64,000 nt of DNA from positions 174,457 through 238,456 of the forward strand of contig NZ_AZXF01000010.1 of the NCBI RefSeq assembly GCF_000515115.1, written 5' to 3'. The position numbers and the translations under genes are program-made. This DNA is from Nocardiopsis sp. CNT312. Lineage in GTDB: Bacteria > Actinomycetota > Actinomycetes > Streptosporangiales > Streptosporangiaceae. Below are positions 1 through 9,237 of the stretch, piece by piece; position 1 is the stretch's first letter, and the number at the start of each line of letters is the position of its first letter. The notes beneath the pieces are model-generated. The model did not search any database. It had not been told where the DNA came from and worked only from the letters and a program-made list of their open reading frames with translations.

Positions 1-316
1 CCTGCTCGGCGGCACTGACGATGTTGGACGTGGGAGCGTTGACCACCAGGACGCCGGCCTTGGTCGCCGCGTCCACGTCCACGTTGTCCAGTCCGACACC
101 GGCACGGGCCACAACCTGGAGGCGGTTCGCGGCGGCGATGGCCTCGGCGTCGATCCTGGTGGCGCTGCGCACGATCACGGCGTCGACGTCAGCGATGGCC
201 GACAGCAGCTGGGACCGGTCGGCCCCGTCGGCACGGCGCACCTCGAAGTCCTCTTCGAGCAGAGCGATTCCGGCGGGCGAGAGTTCTTCCGCGACGAGTA
301 CGGCGGGTTTGGACAC
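1..316 (-). CDS. serA: D-3-phosphoglycerate dehydrogenase, N-terminal part
   Basis: First enzyme of the phosphorylated serine pathway; it oxidises 3-phosphoglycerate with NAD+ in the cytoplasm. Only about 105 codons lie in the window, and the gene runs off the left edge. The GTG start at 316 gives a protein beginning MSKPAVLVAEELSPAGIALL. AAGGAA lies a few bases upstream. The visible part has the N-terminal substrate-domain pattern, including VIVRSATRIDAEAI and VVARAGVGLDNVDVDAA. The catalytic Arg and His and the ACT domain would lie outside the window. It follows ilvC in the same direction, separated by a terminator-like hairpin, so it probably has its own promoter. Assignment is firm from the conserved N-terminus and the ilvBNC-serA order common in Actinobacteria. 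Confidence 0.93.
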   Translation of the reverse strand, partial: MSKPAVLVAEELSPAGIALLEEDFEVRRADGADRSQLLSAIADVDAVIVRSATRIDAEAIAAANRLQVVARAGVGLDNVDVDAATKAGVLVVNAPTSNIVSAAEQ

Positions 317-467
317 GAGGGTTCCTTTTCGGGTGGTGCGCAACCCGGTCGAACGGGCGGACGAGTGGTCCCGGACCGGGTGTGATGGCCGATCAAAAGT
401 CTACCGCCGAGGTAGGGAAGCCCGCTGGCGAGTCGTGGACGAAAACCCCGCCCCGGCCGTGGTCGCG

Positions 468-504
468 CGTGTCGGGGGACGGCTGCGCACCGCCCCCCGA
501 CACG
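468..504 (-). terminator. Hairpin downstream of ilvC
   Basis: Perfect 11-bp inverted repeat (CGTGTCGGGGG at 468-478, complement at 494-504) with a 15-nt loop, directly after the ilvC stop. It has no long T-run, as is common for actinomycete terminators. It separates ilvC from serA. Confidence 0.6.
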
Positions 505-511
505 CCCGGGG

Positions 512-1507
<996 letters not shown>

Positions 1508-1577
1508 TTGGCGTTACTCCTTGCTTCTTGCGTTCGTGGCCGCGGGACGGTGCCGAGGTCCCGTCCCCACGGCCGGC

Positions 1578-2102
1578 TCAGGCGCTGCGGTCGACGGCAC
1601 GCAGGGAGCGGTCGGTGATCGAGCGGGGCCCCCGGCCCATGGCCACGACCCCCGACTTGACGAGCTCCCTGATGCCGAACGGCTCCAGGTTCTTGACGAG
1701 GGCATCGAGTTTGCCGGGGTCTCCGGTGGCCTCGATGACGACGATGTCCGGGCTGACGTCCACGACGGAGGCGCGGAAGAGCTCGGCGGTCTGGAGCACG
1801 TGGGTGCGGCTGTTGGCGTCGGCCCTGACCTTGACGAGCAGGAGCTCGCGCTGGACCGACGCGGGGGTGTCCATCTCCACGATCTTGACGACGTTGACCA
1901 GCTTGTTCAACTGTTTGGTCACCTGCTCCAAGGGATGGAGGTCGCAGTTGACCACGATCGTCATCCGGGACAGGCCCGGGTACTCAGTGGTGCTGACACT
2001 GAGCGAGTCGATGTTGAAGCCACGGCGGGAGAACAGGGCCGAGGCGCGCGCGAGGATCCCCGGAGTGTTCTCCACCAGAACGGAAAGCGTGTGACGGCTC
2101 AT
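1578..2102 (-). CDS. ilvN: Acetolactate synthase small (regulatory) subunit
   Basis: Regulatory subunit that binds valine and stimulates the catalytic IlvB subunit. Length is 174 residues. The N-terminal ACT domain covers about residues 4-78, starting HTLSVLVENTPGILARASAL, with the glycine-containing effector loop. The C-terminal half (about 90-165) includes VVDVSPDIVVIEATGDPGKL. ATG start at 2102, 17 nt after the ilvB stop, so translation is probably coupled. Assignment rests on domain order, size and operon position. Confidence 0.96.
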   Translation of the reverse strand: MSRHTLSVLVENTPGILARASALFSRRGFNIDSLSVSTTEYPGLSRMTIVVNCDLHPLEQVTKQLNKLVNVVKIVEMDTPASVQRELLLVKVRADANSRTHVLQTAELFRASVVDVSPDIVVIEATGDPGKLDALVKNLEPFGIRELVKSGVVAMGRGPRSITDRSLRAVDRSA

Positions 2103-2119
2103 GGCGGGTAGGGCCTCTC

Positions 2120-3880
2120 CTAGTCCTCGTGCTCCCAGTCCGGCGCCATGTCGCGCGCGTACTGGATGTTGTCGTTGCTGATACCGGGGCCGACCATCGG
2201 CCAGACCATGGCGTCATGGCTCACGGAGAAGTCCACGACGACCGGGACGTCGTTGATCGCCATGGCCTTCTCGATGGTGGCGTCGATGTCCTCCGGACGC
2301 TCACAGCGCAGACCGACACAACCGTACGCCTCCGCGAGGCGGACGAAGTCCGGGACCCGGACCTTCTCGTCCTTGGGCGCGGTCTGCAGGTCGGTGTTGG
2401 AGTAGCGCCGGTCGTAGTAGAGGGTCTGCCACTGGCGGACCATGCCCAGGTTGCCGTTGTTGACCACGGCAACCTTGATGGGGATGCCCTCGACCGCACA
2501 GGTGGCGAGCTCCTGGTTGGTCATCTGGAAGCAGCCGTCGCCGTCGATCGACCAGACCACGCGGTCGGGGTCGCCGACCTTGGCACCGAGCGCCGCCGGG
2601 ACGGAGAAGCCCATGGTGCCCAGGCCTCCGGAGTTGACGAAGGCGCCGGGGCGCTCGTAGTCGATGAACTGGGCCGCCCACATCTGGTGCTGGCCGACTC
2701 CTGCGACGTAGGTGGCCTCGGGGCCGGCGATCCTGCCCAGGCGCTGGATGACGCCCTGCGGGGAGAGGTGGCCGTCGTCGGGCTCGTCGAAGCCCTTGGG
2801 GTAGGTGGTACGCAGGCGGTTGAGCTGCTTCCACCAGGCCCCGTAGTCGCCCTCGCGGCCCTTCTCCTGGTCGGCGCGGACGGCGACGACGAGGTCGGCG
2901 AGCACCTCGCGGCAGTCACCGACGATCGGAACGTCCGCGTGGCGGTTCTTGGAGATCTCCGCGGGGTCGATGTCGGCGTGGACGATCTTGGCGTCCGGGG
3001 CGAAGCTGTCCAGGCGGCCGGTGACGCGGTCGTCGAAGCGCGCGCCCAGGGCGACGATGAGGTCGGCCTTCTGGAGCGCGCCGACCGCGGAGACGTCGCC
3101 GTGCATGCCCGGCATGCCGACGAACAGGGGGTGGCCGTCGGGGAAGACGCCCCGCGCCATGAGCGTGGTGACGACGGGGACGCCGGTGAGCTCGGCCAGG
3201 ACCCGCAGTTCGGCGGAGGCCCCGGCGCGCAGGACACCGCCGCCGACGTAGAAGACGGGGCGTTTGGCCTCGGCGATCATCCGGGCGGCCTCGCGGACCT
3301 GCTTACCGTGCGGCTTGGTCACCGGGCGGTAGCCGGGCAGGTCGATGCGCTCGGGCCAGCGGAAGTCCGCCATGCTCTGGAGGGCGTCCTTGGAGATGTC
3401 GACGAGCACGGGGCCGGGGCGGCCGGTACTGGCGATGTGGAACGCCTCGGCGATGGTCTTGGGGATCTCCCGGGCGTCCCTGACCAGGAAGTTGTGCTTG
3501 GTGATCGGCATCGTGATGCCGCAGATGTCGGCTTCCTGGAAGGCGTCGGTGCCGATCATCGGGGAAGCCACCTGGCCGGTGATGGCGACCATGGGGACCG
3601 AGTCCATGTGGGCGTCAGCGAGGGGGGTCACGAGGTTGGTGGCACCGGGTCCGCTGGTGGCCATGCACACGCCGGGGCGGCCGGTGGCGTAGGCGTATCC
3701 TTCCGCCGCGTGCCCCGCTCCCTGCTCGTGGCGCATCAGGATGTGGCGCACCTTGGCCGAGTCGTAGAGAGGGTCGTAGGCAGGAAGGATGGCACCGCCG
3801 GGAATCCCGAAGACTGTGTCAACGCCGACGTGCTCCAGCGACCTGATCAGCGATTGTGCGCCGGTCATCTGCTCGGTCAT
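2120..3880 (-). CDS. ilvB: Acetolactate synthase large (catalytic) subunit
   Basis: Thiamine-diphosphate and FAD enzyme that condenses pyruvate with pyruvate or 2-ketobutyrate, the first committed step of branched-chain amino-acid synthesis. It is 586 residues from ATG at 3880, which has AAGGA seven bases upstream. The same frame stays open further upstream to 4105, but that stretch overlaps the attenuator and is not protein-like. Visible motifs are [17 protein letters not shown] with the ThDP-contacting Glu in [29 protein letters not shown], and the ThDP/Mg motif [15 protein letters not shown] followed by [12 protein letters not shown]. It heads ilvBNC and is preceded by a leader peptide and intrinsic terminator, so expression should respond to charged Ile/Val/Leu tRNA. 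Confidence 0.97.
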   Translation of the reverse strand: MTEQMTGAQSLIRSLEHVGVDTVFGIPGGAILPAYDPLYDSAKVRHILMRHEQGAGHAAEGYAYATGRPGVCMATSGPGATNLVTPLADAHMDSVPMVAITGQVASPMIGTDAFQEADICGITMPITKHNFLVRDAREIPKTIAEAFHIASTGRPGPVLVDISKDALQSMADFRWPERIDLPGYRPVTKPHGKQVREAARMIAEAKRPVFYVGGGVLRAGASAELRVLAELTGVPVVTTLMARGVFPDGHPLFVGMPGMHGDVSAVGALQKADLIVALGARFDDRVTGRLDSFAPDAKIVHADIDPAEISKNRHADVPIVGDCREVLADLVVAVRADQEKGREGDYGAWWKQLNRLRTTYPKGFDEPDDGHLSPQGVIQRLGRIAGPEATYVAGVGQHQMWAAQFIDYERPGAFVNSGGLGTMGFSVPAALGAKVGDPDRVVWSIDGDGCFQMTNQELATCAVEGIPIKVAVVNNGNLGMVRQWQTLYYDRRYSNTDLQTAPKDEKVRVPDFVRLAEAYGCVGLRCERPEDIDATIEKAMAINDVPVVVDFSVSHDAMVWPMVGPGISNDNIQYARDMAPDWEHED

Positions 3881-3961
3881 CTCAAGATCCTTCAGCGAGG
3901 TCCCAGAGCCGCTGCGCGCGCTCTGGTCTGGTGGGTCTGACTCAAGGCCTGGTGTGGCAAT

Positions 3962-3997
3962 AAAAAAACCCCCACCGCCAGTGCGGTTGAGGGGTGG
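3962..3997 (-). terminator. ilvB attenuator terminator hairpin
   Basis: On the minus strand, ACCGC-ACTG-GCGGT extends through CCCC/GGGG pairing, with a TCA bulge on one side, into a run of seven T residues (plus-strand A run at 3962-3968). It lies between the leader peptide and ilvB. The run of T is unusual for this GC-rich window and marks a genuine Rho-independent attenuator. Confidence 0.85.
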
Positions 3998-4031
3998 CGC
4001 GCAGCAAAACCAGGTCAGCTGGCTGCGCGCC
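3996..4031 (-). promoter_or_regulatory. Leader-region hairpin that competes with the terminator
   Basis: A perfect 10-bp stem forms between GGCGCGCAGC (minus strand, 4031-4022, inside the last leader codons) and GCTGCGCGCC (4005-3996). The 3' arm touches the base of the terminator stem (3962-3997). This is the layout expected of a ribosome-controlled attenuator: stalling on the Leu-Ile-Leu-Val-Leu codons would open this stem. The exact antiterminator pairing is inferred, not shown. Confidence 0.6.
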
Positions 4032-4065
4032 GACCAAGTACGAGAATCAGGGAGTTGCTCTGCAC
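4015..4065 (-). CDS. ilvB leader peptide (attenuation)
   Basis: A 16-codon reading frame from GTG at 4065 to TGA at 4015 encodes [16 protein letters not shown]. It has five consecutive branched-chain codons (CTG ATT CTC GTA CTT). This matches the known actinobacterial ilvB leader type, with a Leu-Ile-Leu-Val-Leu-Gly-Arg-like core ahead of a terminator. No Shine-Dalgarno is seen. The GTG may be the first transcribed codon, because a -10-like CAGTGT ends 7 nt before it. Its role is to sense branched-chain aminoacyl-tRNA supply; the peptide itself probably has no function. Confidence 0.85.
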   Translation of the reverse strand: MQSNSLILVLGRRAAS

Positions 4066-4072
4066 GATGACA

Positions 4073-4102
4073 ACACTGGCGGACGGGGTGGGCGTACGTC
4101 AA
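4073..4102 (-). promoter_or_regulatory. Candidate promoter for the ilvB leader transcript
   Basis: TTGACG (4102-4097) is separated by 18 nt from CAGTGT (4078-4073), and the GTG of the leader peptide follows 7 nt later. The -35 is good and the -10 is weak. The spacing fits a leaderless leader-peptide mRNA. Confidence 0.4.
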
Positions 4103-4257
4103 CAAGATCGCAACATTGTCCCACCATGTGGGATGACCGTGTCAGCATCCGGCCCGCAGCGGGGCCCACTGCGGCGTTGATCGGGACGGACACGACAGAG
4201 ACCCCCGATCCGTGTAACACAGAACACGTTGGCGGGCCCCCGGGCCCGGGGGAGAAC

Positions 4258-4316
4258 GTGGTTGATCTTGCCACCAGTGCAGGCGTCGGCCACCCCTCGG
4301 CTTTCGTGGTTTTTGG
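4258..4316 (+). repeat. Left terminal inverted repeat
   Basis: Begins GTGGTTGATCTTGCCACC and ends CTTTCGTGGTTTTTGG. It pairs with 4982-5040 in inverted orientation. Confidence 0.7.
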
Positions 4317-4416
4317 AGTTCTGTTCGGTTTCACATGCTTTGACATGAATCTGGACAGGCCCCCGCCCCAGGCATGACACAGGGAGCATCGACCAGTCCC
4401 GTCTCAAGGCCCGCTG

Positions 4417-4890
4417 ATGCTCCCACACGCCACCGCACCCCCTACCCTGCAACGCCTACTCACCCACTTCTGGCCCTGCTTCACCCGCCCGACCTTCACC
4501 ACCTTCGCCGCTCTGATCACCGGACTCATCACCCGCACCGGGCCACGCACCGTGTGCGGCATGCTCACCGGATCCGGCCTGGCCCGCACCCGGCCCCACG
4601 ACCGCGCCCACACCTTCTTCTCCCGCCACCGGTGGAACCCCCACCACCCCGGCCAGATCATGGCCCGCCTCATCGTCGACCTGTGCACCACCCCCGGCCA
4701 GGACCTGACCCTGGCCGGCACCCTGATCAAACGCTCCGTGCGCCACGTCCGCCACCACGACGGAGCACGCCCTGCCCGCGAACATGACCTGGACTTTCAG
4801 GCTCATGTCCACCGCGGTGCCGTCCGAGGCGCCGCCGACCCCACCGGCTGGGTCGGCGACCCGGCCCGGCCGACCCGCCTGCAGCGGTCA
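4417..4890 (+). pseudogene. Truncated IS701-family transposase
   Basis: The reading frame from ATG at 4417 encodes the N-terminal part typical of actinobacterial IS701/DDE-type transposases: LTHFWPCFTRPTFTTFAALI, GPRTVCGMLTGSGLARTR, HTFFSRHRWNPHHPGQIM and LIVDLCTTPGQDLTLAG. Where functional copies continue with the first catalytic region (a DDTLFKR-like motif), this one reads GTLIKRSVRHVRHHDG and then loses similarity. The aspartate pair and the whole catalytic core are missing. The frame stays open into low-complexity Arg-rich sequence, which is not credible protein. Residual transposase similarity ends near 4780; the given end is approximate. Confidence 0.7.
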
Positions 4891-4981
4891 GAAACCGGGC
4901 ACCCCCGCGCAGACCGCCGGGTCCGCGGACTTCGTCCCCACCGGCGACACCGATGGTCAGGAGATGGCCGCCGTCGACACT

Positions 4982-5040
4982 CCAAGAACCACGAAAGCCG
5001 AGGGGGAGCTGAGCCCTGTGCCGGTAGCAAGGTCAACCAC
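4982..5040 (-). repeat. Right terminal inverted repeat
   Basis: Inverted partner of 4258-4316. Read on the minus strand it begins GTGGTTGACCTTGCTACC and ends CTTTCGTGGTTCTTGG. Confidence 0.7.
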
Positions 5041-5041
5041 C

Positions 5042-5200
5042 CATGGAGCCGGTGAGTGCTGGCCAGGAAGGCACGCCACTCGCCGGCGCCGAGGAAGAGC
5101 GCGCCCAGCTCGCGGTGCCGGGTGCCGGCCCCAGCCCGTCCACGGCGATGCCGTAGCGGCCCGTGCGGGTCACGAACGGCGTGGAGTCAGTGGACCTTCT
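5042..5200 (-). pseudogene. DUF397-like C-terminal remnant
   Basis: Read on the minus strand, one frame gives AVRDPHGPLRHRR and then ELGALFLGAGEWRAFLAS. This resembles the end of DUF397 proteins (VAVRDSKDP... followed by W-R-A-F-L near the C-terminus). No start or N-terminal half is present, and the fragment abuts the right end of the decayed IS, which suggests the insertion or a deletion truncated it. DUF397 genes usually sit beside an XRE regulator; none is present here. The match is short and by eye only. Confidence 0.4.
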
Positions 5201-5267
5201 CCTTCGCCGCCTGAGCCCCGTACAGGCACGGACGGAGTGCCCTCACTCCAGAATTCCCGGCCTTTCA

Positions 5268-5640
5268 CTACTCTGCCGCCTCCTCCGAGTGCTGACGCAG
5301 CCAGTCGGGAATGTGCTCATCGTCCCGGGGGAACATCCGGAGGCCGTGAGCGAAGGTGGCCCGGCCCGGGGCAAAGGCGAAGTCGGGCTGACCGTCGTAG
5401 TCGCAGCCGGCCTTGGCCCTACCCGGGCGAACGATGGTGCAGGCAAGGGTGCGCCAGGCCCCCTTTCCCTCTTGGCACATGCCCGCACGAAGCTGTCCAG
5501 CCCTTCCGAAAGTGCCATCAGGAGCGCCATGCGTTTCGGTCGTTCCATCCGAGCGCGTCTCGATAAGTCGAGAAGATGCGTAAGCGGCAAGGAGTCAAGC
5601 CGTGCAGGTGACGTTCTCCCAGCCATCGCCGACCGCCGCG
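5268..5640 (-). pseudogene. Broken hypothetical gene ending FPRDDEHIPDWLRQH
   Basis: The 3' part of this minus-strand frame looks like genuine protein: GKGAWRTLACTIVRPGRAKA, CDYDGQPDF, then FAHGLRMFPRDDEHIPDWL before the stop at 5268. The same frame continues upstream as LIETRSDG back to a TGA near 5600, beyond which it again reads protein-like (GWENVTC). The combination of an acidic DYD motif with FPRDxEHxPxWL near the end recalls small actinobacterial immunity-like proteins, but I cannot name the family. An internal stop and no good start make it a likely pseudogene; a 70-codon remnant could start at ATG 5480. Confidence 0.35.
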
Positions 5641-6327
5641 GCAGTTCCCTGCCGATTCCTGCAAGGATCTCTTTCCACCCTTAGGGGCTAAGACGGGTTT
5701 TCTCCCCTGGCTGCACCATACGCCTCCCTTTCGCCCAACGGTTGATGTTCGGAATATTCGGATAAGAAATCGGGTCCCGTTTCACTCCGTTGGAGGACCA
5801 TTTCACTATGGCCTCTCCAGGAGGCTGACATAGGAGACCGACCGCTTCACCCTGATCATTCTCGACCTCAACAGGCCGGCACCGGGAACGTGGCCGGGCC
5901 GATCCTGCCCTGGCCATCGGTGAGCAGGCCTCTCTGCTCCTGGACGGCCAGCCGCGGACCGAGCGGCATCACGGAGGGGGCACCGGGCAGCACCGGAGTT
6001 CCAGGAGCCGCGGCCGACGTCCTCCTCTGCGGCTTGCGGGGGCCGGGTGCGGGCCGCCGTTCTCTTCCCCGGGGGCGGAGAGCACGACGTCGAACTTCAC
6101 GCTCCACCGTCTCATCGGCAGGTCGATCGCCGGGCACGCGGACCCACCCCGTCGAGGGGTGGAACCGTACGTGTGAGTCCTGCTCGATTCTGTCAGGTTT
6201 TCAGGTGGTTTCTCATGGGTCGATAGTCCCGAACAGGGCGGCCCACACCGCCCACCACGGTCCGTCACCCCAGGTCAGAAGGGGCGCACGGTGCCCATTG
6301 GGCACCCGGGCCGGAACCGGCCACGTT
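5641..6327. other. Intergenic stretch, no convincing gene
   Basis: About 690 bp between the broken gene and the GGDEF-EAL gene. It contains a locally AT-richer patch (about 5740-5800) unlike its surroundings. Short frames on the minus strand (for example 5681-5917) have no recognisable motif, start site or codon pattern strong enough to call. Together with the IS remnant and truncated frames to its left, it looks like a decayed insertion area. Confidence 0.5.
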
Positions 6328-9027
6328 CTACAGGGTGACGTCGGCTTCTCCGCCGACGAGCGCCTCCACCCCGGCGGCGGGCATGGGCCGCGCCACCAAG
6401 AACCCCTGGCCGTAGTCGCAGCCCATCGCGCGCAACTGCTCCAGTTGCTCCGGCCGCTCGATGCCCTCGGCGACCACCTGCACGCCCAGCTCGCGGCCGA
6501 GCCGGACGATGGTGCGGGTGATGAGCGTGACCGTGTCGTCGCGGCCCAGGTCGGCGGTGAAGGACGGGTCCACCTTGATCTCGTCCACGCTCAGCTCTCG
6601 CAGGTGGGCCAGGGAGGCATAACCCATCCCGTAGTCGTCGATGGCCAGCCGCACGCCCAGGGAGCGCAGCTCGCGCAGGCGCCGCACCGCCTCCTCGCCG
6701 TCGTCGAGCAGGAGTTCCTCGTCGACCTCCAGGGTGAGCACCTCGGAGGACAGGCCCGTCTCCAGGAGCACGGTCTCCACCGTCTCCACGAAACGCGGCG
6801 ACAGCACCTGTGTCGCCGACAGGTTCACCGACAGGCCGATGTCCCAGTCCGACACCCGCCACACGGCGACCTTCTCGCACGCCTCCCGGAGGATCCACTC
6901 CCCCAGCGGCACGATCAGTCCCGACTCCTCGGCCGCGCCGAGGAAGGCGTCCGGCCCGGCCTCCTCGCCGTCGCGGTCCCACCGCACCAGCGCCTCGACC
7001 GCGGTGACACGGGAGGTGCCCAGGTCCACGATCGGCTGGTACTCCAGGAAGAACTCGCCCTCCTCCAAGGCACGGCGCAGCCGGATCTGCAGCTCCACAC
7101 GGGAGACGACCATGTCGTGCATGTGGGCGGCGAACACCTCCACGTGGCCCGAACCGCGCTCCTTGGCCCGGGTCATGGCCACGTCGGCGTTGCGCAGGAG
7201 TTCCCCGCTGTCGCCACCGGGCTCGGCGAAGGCCACCCCGATGCTCGCGGTCAGGACGATCTCCCGGTCCGCCACGTGGAAGGGCTGCGAGGCGATCGAC
7301 CTCCCCAGGCGCTCGGCCAGGTCAACCGCCTTCTGAGCGTGCGGCATCCCCTCGACCAGCACCGCGAACTCGTCCCCGCCCCAGCGCGCGAGCAGGGCCG
7401 AGGAGTCCAGTTCGCCGCGGAGCCGGAGCGCCGCCTGTCCGAGCAGGTGGTCGCCGCGCACGTGTCCGGCCGTGTCGTTGACCGCCGTGAAGCCGTCCAG
7501 GTCGAGGAAGACCACAGCGACGTCGTCGGTGGGCTCGTCACTGATCGCCCGGTGGGCGAGCACGTCGCTGGTGCGCTCCTCCAGGTAGGACCGGTTGGGC
7601 AGACCCGTGACACCGTCGTGGAAGGTGAGGTGCTTGACCTCGTCCTCTAGGGCCACCTGCGCGCTGATGTCGCGGGTGGTGACCAGCAGGCGCGGCGGGT
7701 CTCCCGGCTGTTCGTACAAGGAGACGGTCGACTCGGTGTGCCGCCAGGTGCCGTCCGCCGCCCGCACACGCAGCCGCAGGTGGACGCCCTGGCCGCCGCG
7801 TTCGGTGAACAGGTCGTCGACGGCCCGGGTGTGCGCCACGTCCTCGGGGTGGATGAGTGCGGTGACCGGTGCGGCCAGCACGTCCTCCATCCGGTAGCCG
7901 AACGCCCCCGCGGTCCCCTGGCTGACGTGGTGCACGGTGCCGTCGCGGTCCAGGATGAGGATGACGTCACCGCTGTTGCGCGCGAGTTCGTGGAAGTGCC
8001 CCTCGCGATTGTGCACCATGCGCGAGAGCGTGGCGTTCTCCTCCAGCATCCCCAGCACGCGTACCAGCAGCACGACGACGGCGGTCCCCGCGGCCAGCGG
8101 CAGAACAGGGGCCGTACCGGGCGTGCCGAGCGCGGCGCCGGTCAGGACGACGGTGGCCGTGAACAGGGCGCCGATCGCGAAGAGTTCGGGGGCGAACCGG
8201 TACAGGCCCTGACCGGTGATCCGCGCCGCCGTCCACCGGCGCTGCGCCAGCCACGGCAGGGCACCCAGCAGGGCCGTCCCCGCGAAGGTGACCACGTATC
8301 CGATGCCTCCGGCGACGGGTTGTCCGGTGAGCCTGCCGACCGCGTCGAACAGGTCGGCACCGGTGATGAGGGCCAGCGCCCCGATCGCGGGCAGGACCGC
8401 GCGCCGCACACCGGGCGACGCCATGAAGGCCAGGGGGATCACCAGGCACAGCACGGCGATGTCGGCGACCGGGTAGACCAGGGCGAAGCCCAGGGAGCCC
8501 GCGCCCTCCCCCAGCTCCTCGTAGAGGGGTGAGAAGACCAGCTGCCACACCAGGGAGAACACGGCGGCGGCGCAGACATAACTATCGGTGATGTGGCGCG
8601 TGGCGGTCCTGATGCCCCCCGGCCACGGGGCAAGCCGGGTGAAGCCGACCACGAACAGCGGTAGTGCCGCCAGCGTGAACAGGTCACCGAGTGTGAGGGA
8701 GACGACCGAACCCGGTCCCAGGAAACCGGTGACCCCGTAGGCCAGGGCACCCGCGCACCAGGCGAAGGCGGCCCAGGCCAGGTTGCGCAGTGCCGAGCGG
8801 ACGTCGGGTCCGCCCTCGGCCGGTGCGTCACCGTCGTCGGGGCCGGTGCGGCGGTAGGCGGCCCACAGCAGGGAGCCGCCCGCGGTGCCCGCGGCCAGCG
8901 CGATGGGCCACTCGCCCAGAAGCACCGTGAGTGTGGACCCGCCCACGGGGATGAGGACGGTGGCGGCGTAGACCAGGAACAGGGCTCCCATCACCGCCAC
9001 CCACACCCGGCGTGCCCTGCCGTCCAT
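6328..9027 (-). CDS. Membrane PAS-GGDEF-EAL c-di-GMP protein
   Basis: Bifunctional-type cyclic di-GMP enzyme: GGDEF domains make and EAL domains hydrolyse the messenger. It is 899 residues from ATG 9027, which has GGGAGG nine bases upstream; an in-frame ATG at 9087 is less likely. About ten hydrophobic segments fill the N-terminal ~330 residues, then a PAS domain ([19 protein letters not shown]). The GGDEF domain has [10 protein letters not shown] and [12 protein letters not shown]. The EAL domain has [32 protein letters not shown] and GQGFLVARP, so key catalytic positions appear intact in both. It stands alone on the minus strand. Its neighbourhood (between ilvB and gatB) is where a GGDEF-EAL gene lies in other actinomycetes, from memory. 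Confidence 0.92.
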   Translation of the reverse strand: MDGRARRVWVAVMGALFLVYAATVLIPVGGSTLTVLLGEWPIALAAGTAGGSLLWAAYRRTGPDDGDAPAEGGPDVRSALRNLAWAAFAWCAGALAYGVTGFLGPGSVVSLTLGDLFTLAALPLFVVGFTRLAPWPGGIRTATRHITDSYVCAAAVFSLVWQLVFSPLYEELGEGAGSLGFALVYPVADIAVLCLVIPLAFMASPGVRRAVLPAIGALALITGADLFDAVGRLTGQPVAGGIGYVVTFAGTALLGALPWLAQRRWTAARITGQGLYRFAPELFAIGALFTATVVLTGAALGTPGTAPVLPLAAGTAVVVLLVRVLGMLEENATLSRMVHNREGHFHELARNSGDVILILDRDGTVHHVSQGTAGAFGYRMEDVLAAPVTALIHPEDVAHTRAVDDLFTERGGQGVHLRLRVRAADGTWRHTESTVSLYEQPGDPPRLLVTTRDISAQVALEDEVKHLTFHDGVTGLPNRSYLEERTSDVLAHRAISDEPTDDVAVVFLDLDGFTAVNDTAGHVRGDHLLGQAALRLRGELDSSALLARWGGDEFAVLVEGMPHAQKAVDLAERLGRSIASQPFHVADREIVLTASIGVAFAEPGGDSGELLRNADVAMTRAKERGSGHVEVFAAHMHDMVVSRVELQIRLRRALEEGEFFLEYQPIVDLGTSRVTAVEALVRWDRDGEEAGPDAFLGAAEESGLIVPLGEWILREACEKVAVWRVSDWDIGLSVNLSATQVLSPRFVETVETVLLETGLSSEVLTLEVDEELLLDDGEEAVRRLRELRSLGVRLAIDDYGMGYASLAHLRELSVDEIKVDPSFTADLGRDDTVTLITRTIVRLGRELGVQVVAEGIERPEQLEQLRAMGCDYGQGFLVARPMPAAGVEALVGGEADVTL

Positions 9028-9237
9028 CACCAACCTCCCAGGGCGCGGTCCGGCGCTTCGTCGCCGTCGCGCTCTCTCCTCGAACATGGGGGCACCGGCT
9101 CGATCACGGGTGCGACCGCGGCGCGCTGCCCGCCCGCGGCCACTCTACGCAACCAAGGTCACACACCGATTGAGGACCGGCTGAGAGTTGACGTCGAGAC
9201 GGTGGCCCCCGGTGAGAGGCGGTTCCCGGCACCGGGA

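Larger units (their letters stand above)
4258..5040. mobile_element. Decayed IS element (IS701-like) with long terminal inverted repeats
   Basis: A 783-bp unit is bounded by imperfect 59-bp inverted repeats at 4258-4316 and 4982-5040. By eye about 48 of 59 positions match, with an unbroken CCCCTCGGCTTTCGTGGTT core. Between them lies a truncated transposase on the plus strand. A complete IS701-like element carries a transposase of around 400 residues, so this copy has lost most of the gene and the catalytic residues and is not autonomous. No target-site duplication was recognised. Whether the repeats belong to IS701 proper or a related actinomycete family needs a database comparison. Confidence 0.7.

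Noticed and set aside
2129..3940. 603-codon open frame on the plus strand opposite ilvB
   Set aside because: Shadow of GC-rich codon bias. Composition is Val/Gly/Asp/Ala-rich with no motif, and ilvB on the other strand is certain.
3880..4105. Longer IlvB starting at 4105
   Set aside because: The extra 75 codons cross the leader peptide and the terminator hairpin; the ATG at 3880 has a good ribosome-binding site and gives the usual IlvB N-terminus.
5681..5917. 78-codon minus-strand frame with protein-like VEVENDQGEAVGLL
   Set aside because: No ribosome-binding site, no family and no support from neighbours; left as part of the degenerate interval.
5890..7650. 586-codon plus-strand frame opposite the first GGDEF-EAL gene
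   Set aside because: Antisense to a gene with clear catalytic motifs; His/Arg/Gln-rich translation without domains.
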